A stretch of DNA of 64,000 nucleotides from Symbiodinium natans (Eukaryota; Sar; Dinophyceae; Suessiales; Symbiodiniaceae). Shown here piece after piece: positions 10,139 to 21,200 of this stretch. The stretch spans positions 250,001-314,000 of the forward strand of contig CAJNDS010002655.1 in the NCBI GenBank assembly GCA_905221605.1, read 5' to 3'. Within the stretch, counting starts at the first letter, position 1. The number at the start of each line of letters is the position of its first letter. The position numbers and the translations under genes are program-made. The notes below the pieces were generated by a model. It saw nothing but the letters and a program-made list of their open reading frames with translations, searched no databases and was not told where the DNA came from.

Positions 10139-13100
10139 ATGGACATGATGCGGCGTCGCTCTGAGCCTGGACTGTCGCCAACGGCCAATGAAGCCGAAGG
10201 AAATCGTGGTGATGGGGGTGAAGATCGACAACAAATGGTACAAGCACTGACAGATGGTAGGGAGGTTGCAATGATACAACCAACGCCTCAGGTGGAAAAC
10301 GAAGTGGTTCCGGTTCAAGCAGCAAATCCTTTCTGGAGCGAGCGGGCTCAAGAAGAAATGAGACTTAGGCAATCAAGGCCGGCAAGTCTTCCCGCGAGCG
10401 GAGGGGATAGGAGTGGTGAAGGTACGAGGAGACCGCCTTCGCTGCAAGACCTTTTGGGTCAGGAACCTGCACCTGTTGAGAGACCATCGTCAGGCTTAAT
10501 GGGACAAATGGAACGAGGTACTATTGGTGGAGTGCAAGCCGACGAAGAACTCATTCCTGATGTTAGTGGTGAAGAGCAAACTGAAGATATGGCGGTGGTG
10601 AAGCGTGCGCTGAAAGAGTTGCTTGTGCAGACAAAGGAGCTGGGGAACAGGTTGCATCGGGTGGAGGAAAAAAGCTATACCTCTGCTGCATCTGGGTCAG
10701 CTTCAAGGGCACGGAGCTCTGGAGTGGTGGACGCAAACACGGCATATCCTCTAGGAATGACTCCAGAGAAGCAGTACCTGCCAGGACAAGTTTTCTACAC
10801 GGATGGTATGGGTGGTTTTTGGACTGTGTTGCCTGATGGGACATGGCTGCCTATTGAGGGCTACGACCTGCCAAAGGGTTGTGATCTTCAATCCTTGCCT
10901 GGGTCCAGGAAGGGGGATGTTCAAGTGGAGGATGAAAAAGAAGTGCCAATGATGCATGTAGCTGAAGGGAAGAAACCCTCCAGATTGCCTCCATTGAATT
11001 ACCCCACGGGAGGTCCTGCAAGTGGTGGATATGCAAGTGGACCACCTGGTTTAACACATGTTCCGATTATTTCCGTGCCATCAGGTGTTGATGGTTCTGT
11101 CGCACCTGCGGGGAACCAGCCCGGTTTTGTTTCAGCTCGGGAAACTGCGACGCAAGAGAACTCAGCAGGATCGGGTGGATATACAATGGTGGATGATGTT
11201 CCGTATCGGTGGAAAATGGTCGCTGGGAAGTTGGAATTAGAAAAGGTTCCGCTCACAGCTGTTACGCCCGGTATAGGACATGGACTACCTCAAGGGCCTG
11301 GTGGAAGGGTCAGTTTACCTCCTGGAGCAGTGGTGCCACGCGGTATGCCAATCACTGGTGATAGTTCTGGAACCGAACGTCCGGAGGCTCTCGGGAAGCA
11401 TGTGATGAGCCTTCCAACTTTGGCAGACTACACACCAAGCAATCCGACGGCACTGGGTGATTGGATCGCAATGATCGAACCAATGTTGTCTTCGCTGACA
11501 GATACAGGAAGAGTGTGGTGGCAATGCGTCTACTCAAAGGCATATCAAGCGTATGCCAAATGGTTGAGTGTTTCTCCACTGGAAAGGTTGGGCATCAAGG
11601 CTGAGCTGGAAGGGCTCAAAGTGGTTCAAACTGTGCATGTTTTGTTGGAGCAGAGAGCGGTGTCTTTGCTGCTACAGGCGATTCCGGAGAGATTGAAGAC
11701 CGAGATCGTTTCCACTCGAATGTTGGGGTCAGTGATGATATTTTACAAATTGCTGACGGTTTACCAACCAGGTGGAGCAAATGAGCGCAGCACAATGTTG
11801 AACTTCTTGGTGCAACCATCTTCAGCAACCTCGATCTCAGAGGCTATTAAGGGAGTGCGACAATGGGCGCAATGGCGTTCCCGATTAAGGGAGCTGCGAG
11901 CATCCGAGCCGGACGCTACCTTGCTTATCAAGGGATTGGATGCTTTATCATCCGCGTTGCTGGCAAAACACCCTACGGTGCATTTCAGAGTGGCATCCTT
12001 TCGGGAGAAATTGGGGGTGGACTACTCGCCGACCTCTGAAACTGCGACACAACTAGCTGAAATGTTACAGGCAGAGTTTGAACTGCTATTGCATAGTGCT
12101 GGTGAACAAGAGGTGAAGCAGGACTCGGACGCCAAGAAAAGGGCCAGGTTAAACAAGGCCCAAAAGGGAACTGGTGACGAGACAGAGGAGGGTGACAAAG
12201 GCAAAGGGAAAGGAAAAAGGTACAGCGGAGATGGTGAACGTCCTTTCTGTTGGATATATGGGAAGACCGATGCAGGTTGCAAGTTCGGATCCCGCTGCAA
12301 ATTTCGCCATGACAAAGACTCCCTTGAGCGAGGAAGATGTTTTGAGTGTGGGGCCGTTGGCCATCTGCAGCCGCAATGTCCATATAAGGATGGTGCAAGT
12401 TCCAATGTGGACTCAAACCCTGAGAGAAGCAGATCTAAAGGGAATTCTCCCAAAGGGGGAAAGGGCGGCAAAGGTGCGAAATGGGGAAATGCCAAAAAAG
12501 CAGAGGTAGCTGAAGGGGGAGATGAGACGGCTAATGCGGGATTGGATAAAGGTTCTGCAAGTCCCCCATCACCATCAACACCCAATCAAGTCCTTGCTGA
12601 AGCGTTGGAAGTGCTGAAATCTATGAAGCTGTCATCAGCGCAGTCAGCATCGAGCGGGGATCCCAGTGTTCGAATGTTATGTGGATCTGGATTGTTTCAG
12701 CAGGAAAGGAGAGTGGCGTTGGTGGATACGGCTGCTACGCATCTTGTGCGGACGCTTTTTCCATGGGAATGTTTACCCGACACTACTGTTATGGTGCAAA
12801 GCGCGCTTGGTGGTGTGACAATGAGGATTACAGAGAAAGGGACGTTGATTAGGGAAGACAATGGGCCCCTGATTATCCCTCTCTGGTTGATTTTGGAGTT
12901 TGGGGCGAACCTCACTGTGATCAATGGGATGTGTCACGTGGGTGCAAAATCTTCGCTGGACCAGCTCTTGTGGTTTGAACATGGCTGTTTGGTTATGGAT
13001 TACAAAACAGCTGAAAAAATGGTTTTGCATGCTGAAAGGCAGCGTGCGTCTTGGTCCCATTCTCAATGGAGGAATGGAAGGGCGGACTGTGGAGTCGGTT

Positions 13101-16100
13101 CGTCGGATGCCACGTTGTTGCCGAAGCAGGGAGAAGGCCGAGGAGTATGCGTTCTACATGTGGCCAGGGTTTCTGACACCAATGAGTGTTCGGGAATGGG
13201 CATGTTGGACTCGGGAGCATCACATCCTCTCAGATCACTTCGTCCTGGAGAACAGCTTCCGCAGCAAAAGGTGTTGGTGTCTTTAGCTGTTGGATCTCGG
13301 GAGATGTGTATAACCCCAGGTGGGACCCTGGTAACTCCTGAAATGGTAGATCCACTAGTGCCAATTGGCAAAGCGAGCGCCTTGGTTGGTCTCAGAGTTC
13401 AGTGGCGTGGTGGCAAGTGCACAGCCTCACATCCTGTTCTGGGGGAACTTCGCGTTCGTGATCTGAATGGGTGCCCTTGTTTGGAAAAGGAGGTGGCGCT
13501 TCAGACCATTGATGAAATGGATTGGTGCTCACCAAAGCAAGCTTTGAAGGTGGCACGTATGGTTCAAGGGTGTCCGAATACGGACAACGAGGTGGCTGTA
13601 AAAACGTCGTTGCAAAGCGCAGCGCGGACAGCGTCAGCGAATGAGGAGGAGTTCGTCCAGGCATCCTGGAGATTTCTTCGGTGGTATTATGGGGATATAC
13701 CAGAAAATGTGCTGATGGAGCTGTTGCCACGTGGAGATATTGCGGCGTTGCCTTTCAACCGTCATAAAAGGAGACGGCTGGCACGAGCAAAAAGGGTGGT
13801 GGTACACCTATTTTCAGGAAAACAAAAATGGCTTTTTCCCAGTCGGGATGTGGAGGTACTGGAGCTGGATTTGACAAAAGGCGGTGACCTACATAATTCG
13901 AGCGTCTGGAAGTATCTTCTGCATCTGGCGGCTGAAGGAAAGGTGGTTGCTGTGGTGGGAGGACCTCCATGCAGGACAGTGTCAAGGTTGAGAGGTGAAG
14001 ACGGTGGTCCACCTGTATTACGCCGACGCTGTGGGCCTGAACGGTTGGGGTTAAAAAGTCTTCCTTGGCCACATCAAGAATTAGCTCAAAAGGATGGTGT
14101 TTTACTTCTGAAGATGCTTTTCCTATATGACGTGGCGGTGCATTCAAGGTGTGGAACTGCTGAAGTCATCAATGGAAGTTCTGTCTTCTTTGGCATGGAA
14201 AGCCCTGGGGACCCTGAACTCATAGGGAAAGATTTCTCTCAGAACGGCAAAACGGTCTTGAGTGCTGAGGATCTGGTGGATGGTTCTCAGGAAGGGCTCT
14301 CAAGTCCTACCTTCTGGAGTTGGCCAGAGGTGAAAAGCTTTTGTGAGCGTTATGGAATGTACGCTGCACACTTTGATCAAGGAGCGTTGGGACATGCTCT
14401 GGTGAAACCTACGACTTTCCTGGTGTCTGATATGGAACTATGGGAATCGTTGGAACAGGTTCGCGTGGTTGTTCCGTGGTCAGCAACATTCGCTTCTACC
14501 CTGGAAGAGCGTATTGGACAGTCCTCTATATGGGCGCGATGGGCGTTTGGATTGGTTAAAAGAACACGTCACAGGTTGGCACAATGGTTGCATGAGAGCG
14601 ATGCTGAACGGGCAGCTATGGTGTCAAAAAAGGAAGAACGAGAAGGAACGTTACGGAGGTTGACAGCTGAGGAGCGTGCCTTCCGTGACCATTGCCTAAG
14701 GGGGCATATTCCCTTCAGACGTGATTGTCAAATCTGTGTGTCTGCTGCTGGAAAAGAGCGTCGCCATTTGAGGCGAAAGCATGGGGATGCTTACACTTTA
14801 TCATTGGACTTAGCGGGTCCATACAAGTTTTCAAAGGATGCTCACCAGCAGAAGCCACGACACGCTGTTATTGGTGTGTATCAATTTCCAATGTTGGATC
14901 CCAATGTGGGTCGCCCTCCAGAAAAGGAGGAAGATGCGGATGAGGTGGAAGATCAGGTGGTAGATGATGGTGCTGGTGTTGGAGAATGGTTAGGCGATGC
15001 AGTCGCTAACTTCGAGGAGGAAGACTCTGCACCGGTGGAACCTGCGCCAGTTCTGGAGGCAGAGGTGTTGAAAATTCAAGCTTCTGAAAAATCCTGGAAG
15101 GAACTGAAGGACCACTTGACCCAACCGGTTCGTATGATCAACTTCGTTATGGTGGAGCCGATTGTGGACAAACAGCAAACAACTGTTTTATCGGCAGTTC
15201 AAAGAATGATGGTGCGCTTGCAGAGACATGGGTATCCGGTGTTGAGAATCCACTCAGATCGAGCGGGGGAGTTTGTCAATGCACGTTTCCGGTCCTTTTG
15301 TGAAACTCGTCTGATATATAGGACCACTGGTGATCCTGGAGTCCCGCAAACAAATGGGCGCGCTGAAGCATGTGTGGGTTTATTCAAACGTGGTGTCAGG
15401 TCGCTCTTAAAGGAGGCGCGACTCGGACCGGCGTACTGGGCACTGGCTGCTCGCCATTGGTCAATGTTACGGTGGCAGAAAGCTGAAAGGGAGTTGGGGT
15501 TAAATCCTAAGGCATTGCTTCCCTTTGGTGCTCAGATTCAAGTTAAACGTCGTCCGTGGGAGTTGCTGGGTCCGGATGGAACAAAGAAAGGTCGGCAATG
15601 GGTCGATCGTACGCAGCCTGCACTTCTTTTGGGTCCATGCGATGACCTACCTGGTGGTTATTGGGTGGAAGCTCAAGGGACTGCAAAAGATCCGGATGAA
15701 CTGGTGTTATTTCCCTGCACTACGATTTTTTCCAATATAAAGGAACCGCCTGACTTGGAGCTGGAAGGGGTGGTAGAAGAACAGGAGCCTTCTCCTCCAG
15801 AGCATCGTCTCAAGGGGAAAAAACCGGCGCTTCGGTTCGCTGATGAGGAAGGTCCTCCTTTACCTCCGCCTCGCGATCCTCCAGTTCGTCATCGGTTAAA
15901 TGAAAAAAGCCCGGCCTCTTCACTGCGTGGTCATGTGGGCTCCTTGCGCTTGCTTCGCAAGCGGGGGGAGAGTCCGCCCTTAGAAATTTTCGAGGATGAC
16001 ATGCAGGGTCTGGGGGAGCTGGAAGAAAATGCAGATGTCGAGGACAATGTTCCTGGTGATGAGTATTGGCCGACTTGCTGTTCTCCTCATGAAAATGCTT

Positions 16101-16885
16101 ATTTGGTCTGCAAAAGTGAGACTGCTGAGGATGGAACACAGTTGGAAAAAGAAGAGCAAAAAGCCAAGTCAATGTATGAAAGGTCTATGTATGATTACGT
16201 GGACTGTGAGGAGCTTTTGGAAGGGATTGTATACCCAAAGAGGGTGAATCGAAGAGGTGGTATCAACAATTGGTGTACAAGTACGCGAGCTCTGGTGTTG
16301 GGCCACTATACTCATGGCGGAGTGTGTGGTATCACAAAAGAGACTCATCGAAGACCATGGCTATGTCGTTATTTGGCATCATTCGTGAGGCACCACAATC
16401 CTGAAGCCAAATTTTCTGCTCTTCAGATCTCGTGCAATGCTCCGGTGTCATTGCATAGGGATAGTCACAATGAAAAACATTGCTGCAATTATGTGTGTGG
16501 CTTTGGTGACTATAAAGATGGTCAGCTGTGGGTTGAGGACGAAAAGGTTTTAGAGGAAGGAGCTGAAGTGGTGGAGCAATCTTATGGGAAGAAAGTCCTA
16601 CCTGGAAAATTGGTCGATATCCACTGGAACTTCATGTCGTTCTTTCCGAGAAAACTGCATGGTCCTATGCCTTGGAAAGGGAACAGGGTATCCTTGACAG
16701 GGTACACACCTGTTTTTATGGAGCGTTTGAGCTACAAGGATAGGTGCTATCTTCTTCCGGAACCACAAGCTGAAGAAGGTGAAAAAAGGAAATGGTTAAA
16801 AATGACGCTGAAAGAAACCTCGCTGGACGACCTTGCAGAGGAAGTCGACTACGCTGTGTTCGAAGCGCATCTCAATGGGCTCTAG
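10139..16885 (+). CDS. Copia Gag-PR-MTase-IN-2OG polyprotein, copy A, truncated by frameshift
   Basis: I start at the ATG at 10139, which sits in a strong initiation context (GCCATGG); the frame also extends 30 bases upstream from a TTG. The product would carry a Gag capsid region, a CCCH finger (12248-12310), a CCHC knuckle (12338-12379), two aspartic-protease units (catalytic Asp codons near 12725 and 13208), a methyltransferase-like domain with GGPPC, an integrase and a 2OG-oxygenase-like domain. Relative to copy B it lacks 18 bp (six codons) near 16750. It also has an extra CT near 16871, so the frame ends at a stop at 16883-16885, just before the reverse-transcriptase part. In the living element gag-pol is presumably one frame. 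The break may be a consensus error or come from reads of another family member. Confidence 0.9.
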   Translation: MDMMRRRSEPGLSPTANEAEGNRGDGGEDRQQMVQALTDGREVAMIQPTPQVENEVVPVQAANPFWSERAQEEMRLRQSRPASLPASGGDRSGEGTRRPPSLQDLLGQEPAPVERPSSGLMGQMERGTIGGVQADEELIPDVSGEEQTEDMAVVKRALKELLVQTKELGNRLHRVEEKSYTSAASGSASRARSSGVVDANTAYPLGMTPEKQYLPGQVFYTDGMGGFWTVLPDGTWLPIEGYDLPKGCDLQSLPGSRKGDVQVEDEKEVPMMHVAEGKKPSRLPPLNYPTGGPASGGYASGPPGLTHVPIISVPSGVDGSVAPAGNQPGFVSARETATQENSAGSGGYTMVDDVPYRWKMVAGKLELEKVPLTAVTPGIGHGLPQGPGGRVSLPPGAVVPRGMPITGDSSGTERPEALGKHVMSLPTLADYTPSNPTALGDWIAMIEPMLSSLTDTGRVWWQCVYSKAYQAYAKWLSVSPLERLGIKAELEGLKVVQTVHVLLEQRAVSLLLQAIPERLKTEIVSTRMLGSVMIFYKLLTVYQPGGANERSTMLNFLVQPSSATSISEAIKGVRQWAQWRSRLRELRASEPDATLLIKGLDALSSALLAKHPTVHFRVASFREKLGVDYSPTSETATQLAEMLQAEFELLLHSAGEQEVKQDSDAKKRARLNKAQKGTGDETEEGDKGKGKGKRYSGDGERPFCWIYGKTDAGCKFGSRCKFRHDKDSLERGRCFECGAVGHLQPQCPYKDGASSNVDSNPERSRSKGNSPKGGKGGKGAKWGNAKKAEVAEGGDETANAGLDKGSASPPSPSTPNQVLAEALEVLKSMKLSSAQSASSGDPSVRMLCGSGLFQQERRVALVDTAATHLVRTLFPWECLPDTTVMVQSALGGVTMRITEKGTLIREDNGPLIIPLWLILEFGANLTVINGMCHVGAKSSLDQLLWFEHGCLVMDYKTAEKMVLHAERQRASWSHSQWRNGRADCGVGSSDATLLPKQGEGRGVCVLHVARVSDTNECSGMGMLDSGASHPLRSLRPGEQLPQQKVLVSLAVGSREMCITPGGTLVTPEMVDPLVPIGKASALVGLRVQWRGGKCTASHPVLGELRVRDLNGCPCLEKEVALQTIDEMDWCSPKQALKVARMVQGCPNTDNEVAVKTSLQSAARTASANEEEFVQASWRFLRWYYGDIPENVLMELLPRGDIAALPFNRHKRRRLARAKRVVVHLFSGKQKWLFPSRDVEVLELDLTKGGDLHNSSVWKYLLHLAAEGKVVAVVGGPPCRTVSRLRGEDGGPPVLRRRCGPERLGLKSLPWPHQELAQKDGVLLLKMLFLYDVAVHSRCGTAEVINGSSVFFGMESPGDPELIGKDFSQNGKTVLSAEDLVDGSQEGLSSPTFWSWPEVKSFCERYGMYAAHFDQGALGHALVKPTTFLVSDMELWESLEQVRVVVPWSATFASTLEERIGQSSIWARWAFGLVKRTRHRLAQWLHESDAERAAMVSKKEEREGTLRRLTAEERAFRDHCLRGHIPFRRDCQICVSAAGKERRHLRRKHGDAYTLSLDLAGPYKFSKDAHQQKPRHAVIGVYQFPMLDPNVGRPPEKEEDADEVEDQVVDDGAGVGEWLGDAVANFEEEDSAPVEPAPVLEAEVLKIQASEKSWKELKDHLTQPVRMINFVMVEPIVDKQQTTVLSAVQRMMVRLQRHGYPVLRIHSDRAGEFVNARFRSFCETRLIYRTTGDPGVPQTNGRAEACVGLFKRGVRSLLKEARLGPAYWALAARHWSMLRWQKAERELGLNPKALLPFGAQIQVKRRPWELLGPDGTKKGRQWVDRTQPALLLGPCDDLPGGYWVEAQGTAKDPDELVLFPCTTIFSNIKEPPDLELEGVVEEQEPSPPEHRLKGKKPALRFADEEGPPLPPPRDPPVRHRLNEKSPASSLRGHVGSLRLLRKRGESPPLEIFEDDMQGLGELEENADVEDNVPGDEYWPTCCSPHENAYLVCKSETAEDGTQLEKEEQKAKSMYERSMYDYVDCEELLEGIVYPKRVNRRGGINNWCTSTRALVLGHYTHGGVCGITKETHRRPWLCRYLASFVRHHNPEAKFSALQISCNAPVSLHRDSHNEKHCCNYVCGFGDYKDGQLWVEDEKVLEEGAEVVEQSYGKKVLPGKLVDIHWNFMSFFPRKLHGPMPWKGNRVSLTGYTPVFMERLSYKDRCYLLPEPQAEEGEKRKWLKMTLKETSLDDLAEEVDYAVFEAHLNGL

Positions 16886-18106
16886 AGGAGCATTTGAGTA
16901 TTCGACGCCTAATTGCTGAACAGGAATGTTGCATTTTGGACGAGTTCCATGGATCGGCCAATGAGTCGAATGAGGAGAAAGGATCAGAGACTAGAGAATG
17001 GCTGGTTAAAGCAAAAAGGGCTGAGGATCAGCTCTCGAAGTTTTTGGTCAAAGCAGCTCAAGTTCAGCAAATGGTGCAAGAAAATACCGCGCTCGAGGCA
17101 GCAGAGGAGGTTGAGTTCCTGCAAACAAAAACAATTCCTACACAAGAAGCCATGCAAGAGCTGGAAAAGTGGAGGGAATCATTGTCGGACGAGGTGACGT
17201 CTTTGGTGAAAGAGTTGGAGGTGGTGGAACCAACAACTCAAGAAAAGCTGGACAAATTGGCGGAAGAGCCTAATGCACCGGTGATTGAGTACGTTCCCAG
17301 TCTGGTGGTGTTTACCCGGAAGCAAGGGACAGGGAGGCGACGTGCCCGTATCTGTGCTTGTGGAAACTTCATTTCGTCAACGGCAGCTACAGAATATGAA
17401 GGGCCGAGGTCACTCAGTCGTCACTCGCTGTACGCTCCAGGTTTAGATTCAACTACATTCAGGTGTCAAGTGAGGCACGCAGCATATATGGTGTGGATCA
17501 TCGCTGGCTTAGACATTTCCAAAGCTTTTCTGACGGCGCCGATGAATAGGGCGCAAAGAGAAGGGCGTTTGGTGGTGGTGCAGCCCCCAAGGGCGGCGGT
17601 GAAATTGGGTCTTTGCACAAAAGAGGAGCGGTGGATTGTGAGGAAGGCCTTGTATGGTTTGGCCGAAAGTCCTGCAGCATGGGTGGAGTGGCGAGACCAA
17701 CGTCTTCAAGGGATGTCTTGGGTGTCAAAGGATGGACAAGCAATGAGCTTTCAGAGGTCCAATGCAGACCCAAGTCTGTTCCTTATTATGGCACAAGAAA
17801 AGCCGGAAGGCGCAAGCAAGTTGGTAGGGACAATGGGTCTTTACGTGGATGATTTTTTGATGGCTGGGACTATGACAGTGCTCCGGGAGGCCTTGGAACA
17901 GATTAGGAAGGAATGGAAAACTTCTGAACCCGAGTTCTGTGGTCCAGGCTGCGGTGATGGATTCCTGAAGTTTTTGGGTGTCCAAATCTGGTATCGAAAT
18001 GGCAGCTTCTTTCTCAACCAGGAGGACTTTGTGAGAGATTTGCTGAACCGAAGAGGGTATCAGATCGATGAAACTGGAAAAGGGAGTAACCTGCCAATGG
18101 TGAAAG
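16873..18106 (+). pseudogene. Copia reverse-transcriptase part, copy A (shifted frame, cut by gap)
   Basis: This continues the polyprotein in the next frame after the extra CT. It has the Glu/Lys-rich linker, the Copia RT start (RARICACGNF), motif A LDISKAFL, the KALYGL..SPAAW block and YVDD at 17842-17853. It ends at the assembly gap, so no RNase H is seen. Against copy B it has several substitutions, most of them synonymous. Confidence 0.9.
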
Positions 18107-18206
18107 NNNNNNNNNNNNNNNNNNNNNNNNNNNNNNNNNNNNNNNNNNNNNNNNNNNNNNNNNNNNNNNNNNNNNNNNNNNNNNNNNNNNNNNNNNNNNN
18201 NNNNNN
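18107..18206. other. Assembly gap of 100 N
   Basis: Exactly 100 N, the conventional placeholder for a scaffold join of unknown size. The sequence before it is mid-RT; the sequence after it repeats position 1885 onward. Confidence 0.99.
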
Positions 18207-21200
18207 ACCAGAAACGTGATCCCTGATGGTACAGTTTAGAAACTAACTTCGAGAGGCAAGCTGTGAAGCGCCTGGACCTGAAGCCCAATCCCGAGAATAC
18301 CCGAGCTACCGGACTCCAAACTTTCGTTCCGGGTGGGGAGGTGAGGTGACATGTAGAGGTGTCTGATTTCTGCAGGAATCCAGAAAGTGCCTCGGAAGCG
18401 CTTTTGAGAGCACAGTCCCCTCCAGCGCACCTGCAGCAAAAGCAAAACAACCCCATACCTGCAGCAAACCCCCCCCCCCCTTCCCCAACCCTCTCCACCG
18501 CGCCCCTACACCCACAGCAAAAATAGAACGCACCCCCGCGCCTGCTCTAGCAAAGTCTGAAAAGAACGTGCCCCCCCACCCCCCCCTTCAAATTAAGAAT
18601 GTGCGTGGCCCCCCCGCCCCCCCAAATTAAGAATGTGCTCGCGCCCGCAGCAAAAAGCAAACCGCCAAGTCTCACCCCCGAGCACTGGCCAACTGGTGGA
18701 GGACAGCGTCCTTTGGTCAACTTACTTGTCTGGCTTGGATGGGCTCAGGCAGCTTGCCACGCCTGAATGGTTTGTGTCCTGAGGGCTGTGAAGGATCCTG
18801 AGTTTGGGGTAGTCCAGTTGTGGTTTGAATGTTTGCTCTGTGGATTCACTTCCAGGGGGGGGGGGGGGGTATTGGTGTTTTTTGTTTCTGCGGGAGGGCG
18901 CAGAATCTGAGCGATGGCTCTGCAGTCCGAGTGGCGACGAAGAAGTGGTTCTTGTTCAAGGGGTTAGTCTAGTGCCTAATTCGGAGTCACGGTTTAGGGG
19001 GAGGTGGGATTGTAAGACAAGAAGCTGGGGGTTCGCTTTTGCCGTGATGCAACCGCTTCCCTGGGATCAAAGGGGCCAGCAGGGTCTGATGCTGTTATCT
19101 GTCCTTTCCCCATGGGTTTTTTTAGCGAGTTGCCCAGGAAAACCCGGCAAGTTTTCGCTGACAGGTCCAAGTTTCCGGAGGGCTGTACATCGATCCGCTT
19201 TCACTACACAGCCGCTTGCCCGCACATGCGCCGCGGTGCTTTGACAAAGCAGCAGCCATTTATCATCCGTCTTACTTTTGTAAAGCGGAAACAAAGCTGG
19301 TCTGCCAGATTGCCAACACTGCGTTTGGGGTTGGACGGGTGAGCAGGCTTTCCGCTCTTGAGCTGCCATGACTGGCATGAGTCACGTCAACTATACTGCG
19401 GCTGTTATATCGTAAGTATGGCACGTTCAACTCCAATAAAGTCTCCTTGCATGAATTGAGGCCGACGCCGCATCGCCAGAGGCTCACGGCGGGGACGTGG
19501 CTACCAGCCTCCCGACAAAGACAGTGCGTTCTTGACAGCAGCGCTCCAGGCGTGCTTGATGGCTGTTGAAAATCACCTGCCAGATCCCGAAGTTTATGTT
19601 CAGAGGCGAGGTTTAGGGTTTAGAGCTTAGGGTTTAGGGTTAGGACGTAGTTTTGATGATTTTTCCAGGGGGCGGGGGCGTGCCAAATCGCCTCGCAACA
19701 ATTTCCCCTCTTCCTTGCCACAGCTTTTGCGGGTGGCGAATGCCATCACCAGAGCCCGCAGGTTGTACGAGACCCCAGCCCTAAACCCGAAACCCTAAAC
19801 AAGGAAACCGAACGCATATTCGTGGGCAACAAGCGCATACCAAAGACCGCCGGCTCTACTTGGATAACCTGAGGAATCCGCCAGCTGCAGATGCAGATTC
19901 CGCGTAACCTTAGGTCTCAACTGCTGAGCTCCCCTAAACCCTAAACCCTAAACCCTAAACCCGAAACCCCAAACCCCAAACCCTAAACCTCAGAAAGAAG
20001 TTTCAAGCCATGCCAGGCCCACTGGCCTGCCTCAAGGTAGTGCTTTTGCCCGGACCCACACAGCCTTAGGTTAGACATGAACAGCTCAAATCCCAAATGA
20101 AGGTTTGAAGGGAATATGGATGCCACCTGCAAGTTCAAGAGCCGAACGCCCAAGCCAAAACCATGCTTGAAGATCTTCTCAGTCTTGTGAAACCCAGGCG
20201 AGGTACTCCAGAGCCTACCAATCCTCGACGACAAGATCAACGAGCCACTCGCCCTCCTTTCAGTAGGGTTTAGGGTTTAGGGCTTAGGGCTTAGGGTTTA
20301 GGGTTTAGGGCTAGGGGATTTGTGGCTTTGGGTGGGCTAAGGGATTTTTGTGGCATGGTCAAGCTTCGGCATCTTCACTGGGATCAGGTGTCCGGGATGT
20401 GGGGAGAAAGTTTGGAGTTGTGTCTGCTCTACCTCTGAGCTCATGTGTGACAGCTTCGCTGTCAGTTGATTTGGGCAGGGACTGGGTTGGTCAGGTATCA
20501 CACATTGGTGGCAAATCACAAAGTGCCGTTTGTGAGCCAGATCTTGTAACCTACAAGAAGAAGAAGATGTCCGCAGTCTGCGCCTTTCAGGGAACTAAGC
20601 AGACCATCAAGGCTTTCTTGAAGCAAAGAACGTTTAAGCCAAACCAAGTCCTTGAAACCTGTGTCTTTGGGTTGACGCGGCGTGTGCCCTTTAGGGTTCA
20701 GGGTTACGGCTTGGGGAAGCCCTTAGCCCTTTTCCCTTAAGAGCCTAAACAGAGGCTTTTTTCGTTCCATGCAGGGTGGCTGATCCAGCTGGGTGGCACA
20801 AACAGTCTAGAACCCTAAAGCCTAAAGCCTAAACCCTAAACCCTAAAGCCTAAAGCCTAAAGCCTAAACCCTCAACCCTCAACCCTAAACCCTAAGCCCT
20901 CAGTTAGTTGCAAGTCTCCCGCAGGTTTTACCTTCTGCATGGAACTAGTCCCGGTGGTGCTTTGGGCATCTCAGCTCAGGGAGAGGCTTCGTTTAGGGTG
21001 TAGGGTCTAGGGTTCAGGGTTCAGGGGAAAGGGTTTGGGGTTTAGGGTTTAGGGCCAGGTAGCTCCATCTGGCCTTTGACATGGGGGAAGGAGGCAAGCT
21101 TGAGGGCCCGGGTCATGAAAGGAGCTTCGAAGCTCAGAGATCTGCAGAGCATGCTGCACCAACCCAAAGTCCGACTGTACCCACAAGTCCCAGGTACGTT

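Larger units (their letters stand above)
1885..18106. repeat. 16.2-kb segment, copy A (same as 18207-34437)
   Basis: From position 1885 the sequence matches 18207 onward at a constant offset of 16322. The offset becomes 16314 after the octamer array (6528-6907), 16315 after an A-run indel in Gag, and 16331 after two indels near 16750-16873. The flank 1885-9847 shows no difference from copy B by eye outside the octamer array; every translated segment compared there is identical. About twenty substitutions fall inside the retroelement. Copy A ends abruptly at the run of N. The simplest reading is one locus represented by two overlapping contigs. Confidence 0.93.
9848..18106 (+). mobile_element. 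Ty1/Copia retroelement, copy A (cut off by the gap)
   Basis: Contains a 228-bp 5' LTR, primer-binding site, Gag and Pol through the reverse-transcriptase catalytic motif (YVDD at 17842-17853), then stops at the run of N. RNase H, C-terminal module and 3' LTR are absent here but present in copy B. It keeps the Gag frame that copy B has lost at its A-run, but carries its own frameshift near 16871. It occupies the same insertion site as copy B and is probably the same locus. Confidence 0.95.

Noticed and set aside
18107-18219. Open frames running through the N block, joining RT to downstream flank
   Set aside because: Translation across N is meaningless; the apparent fusion is a gap artefact.
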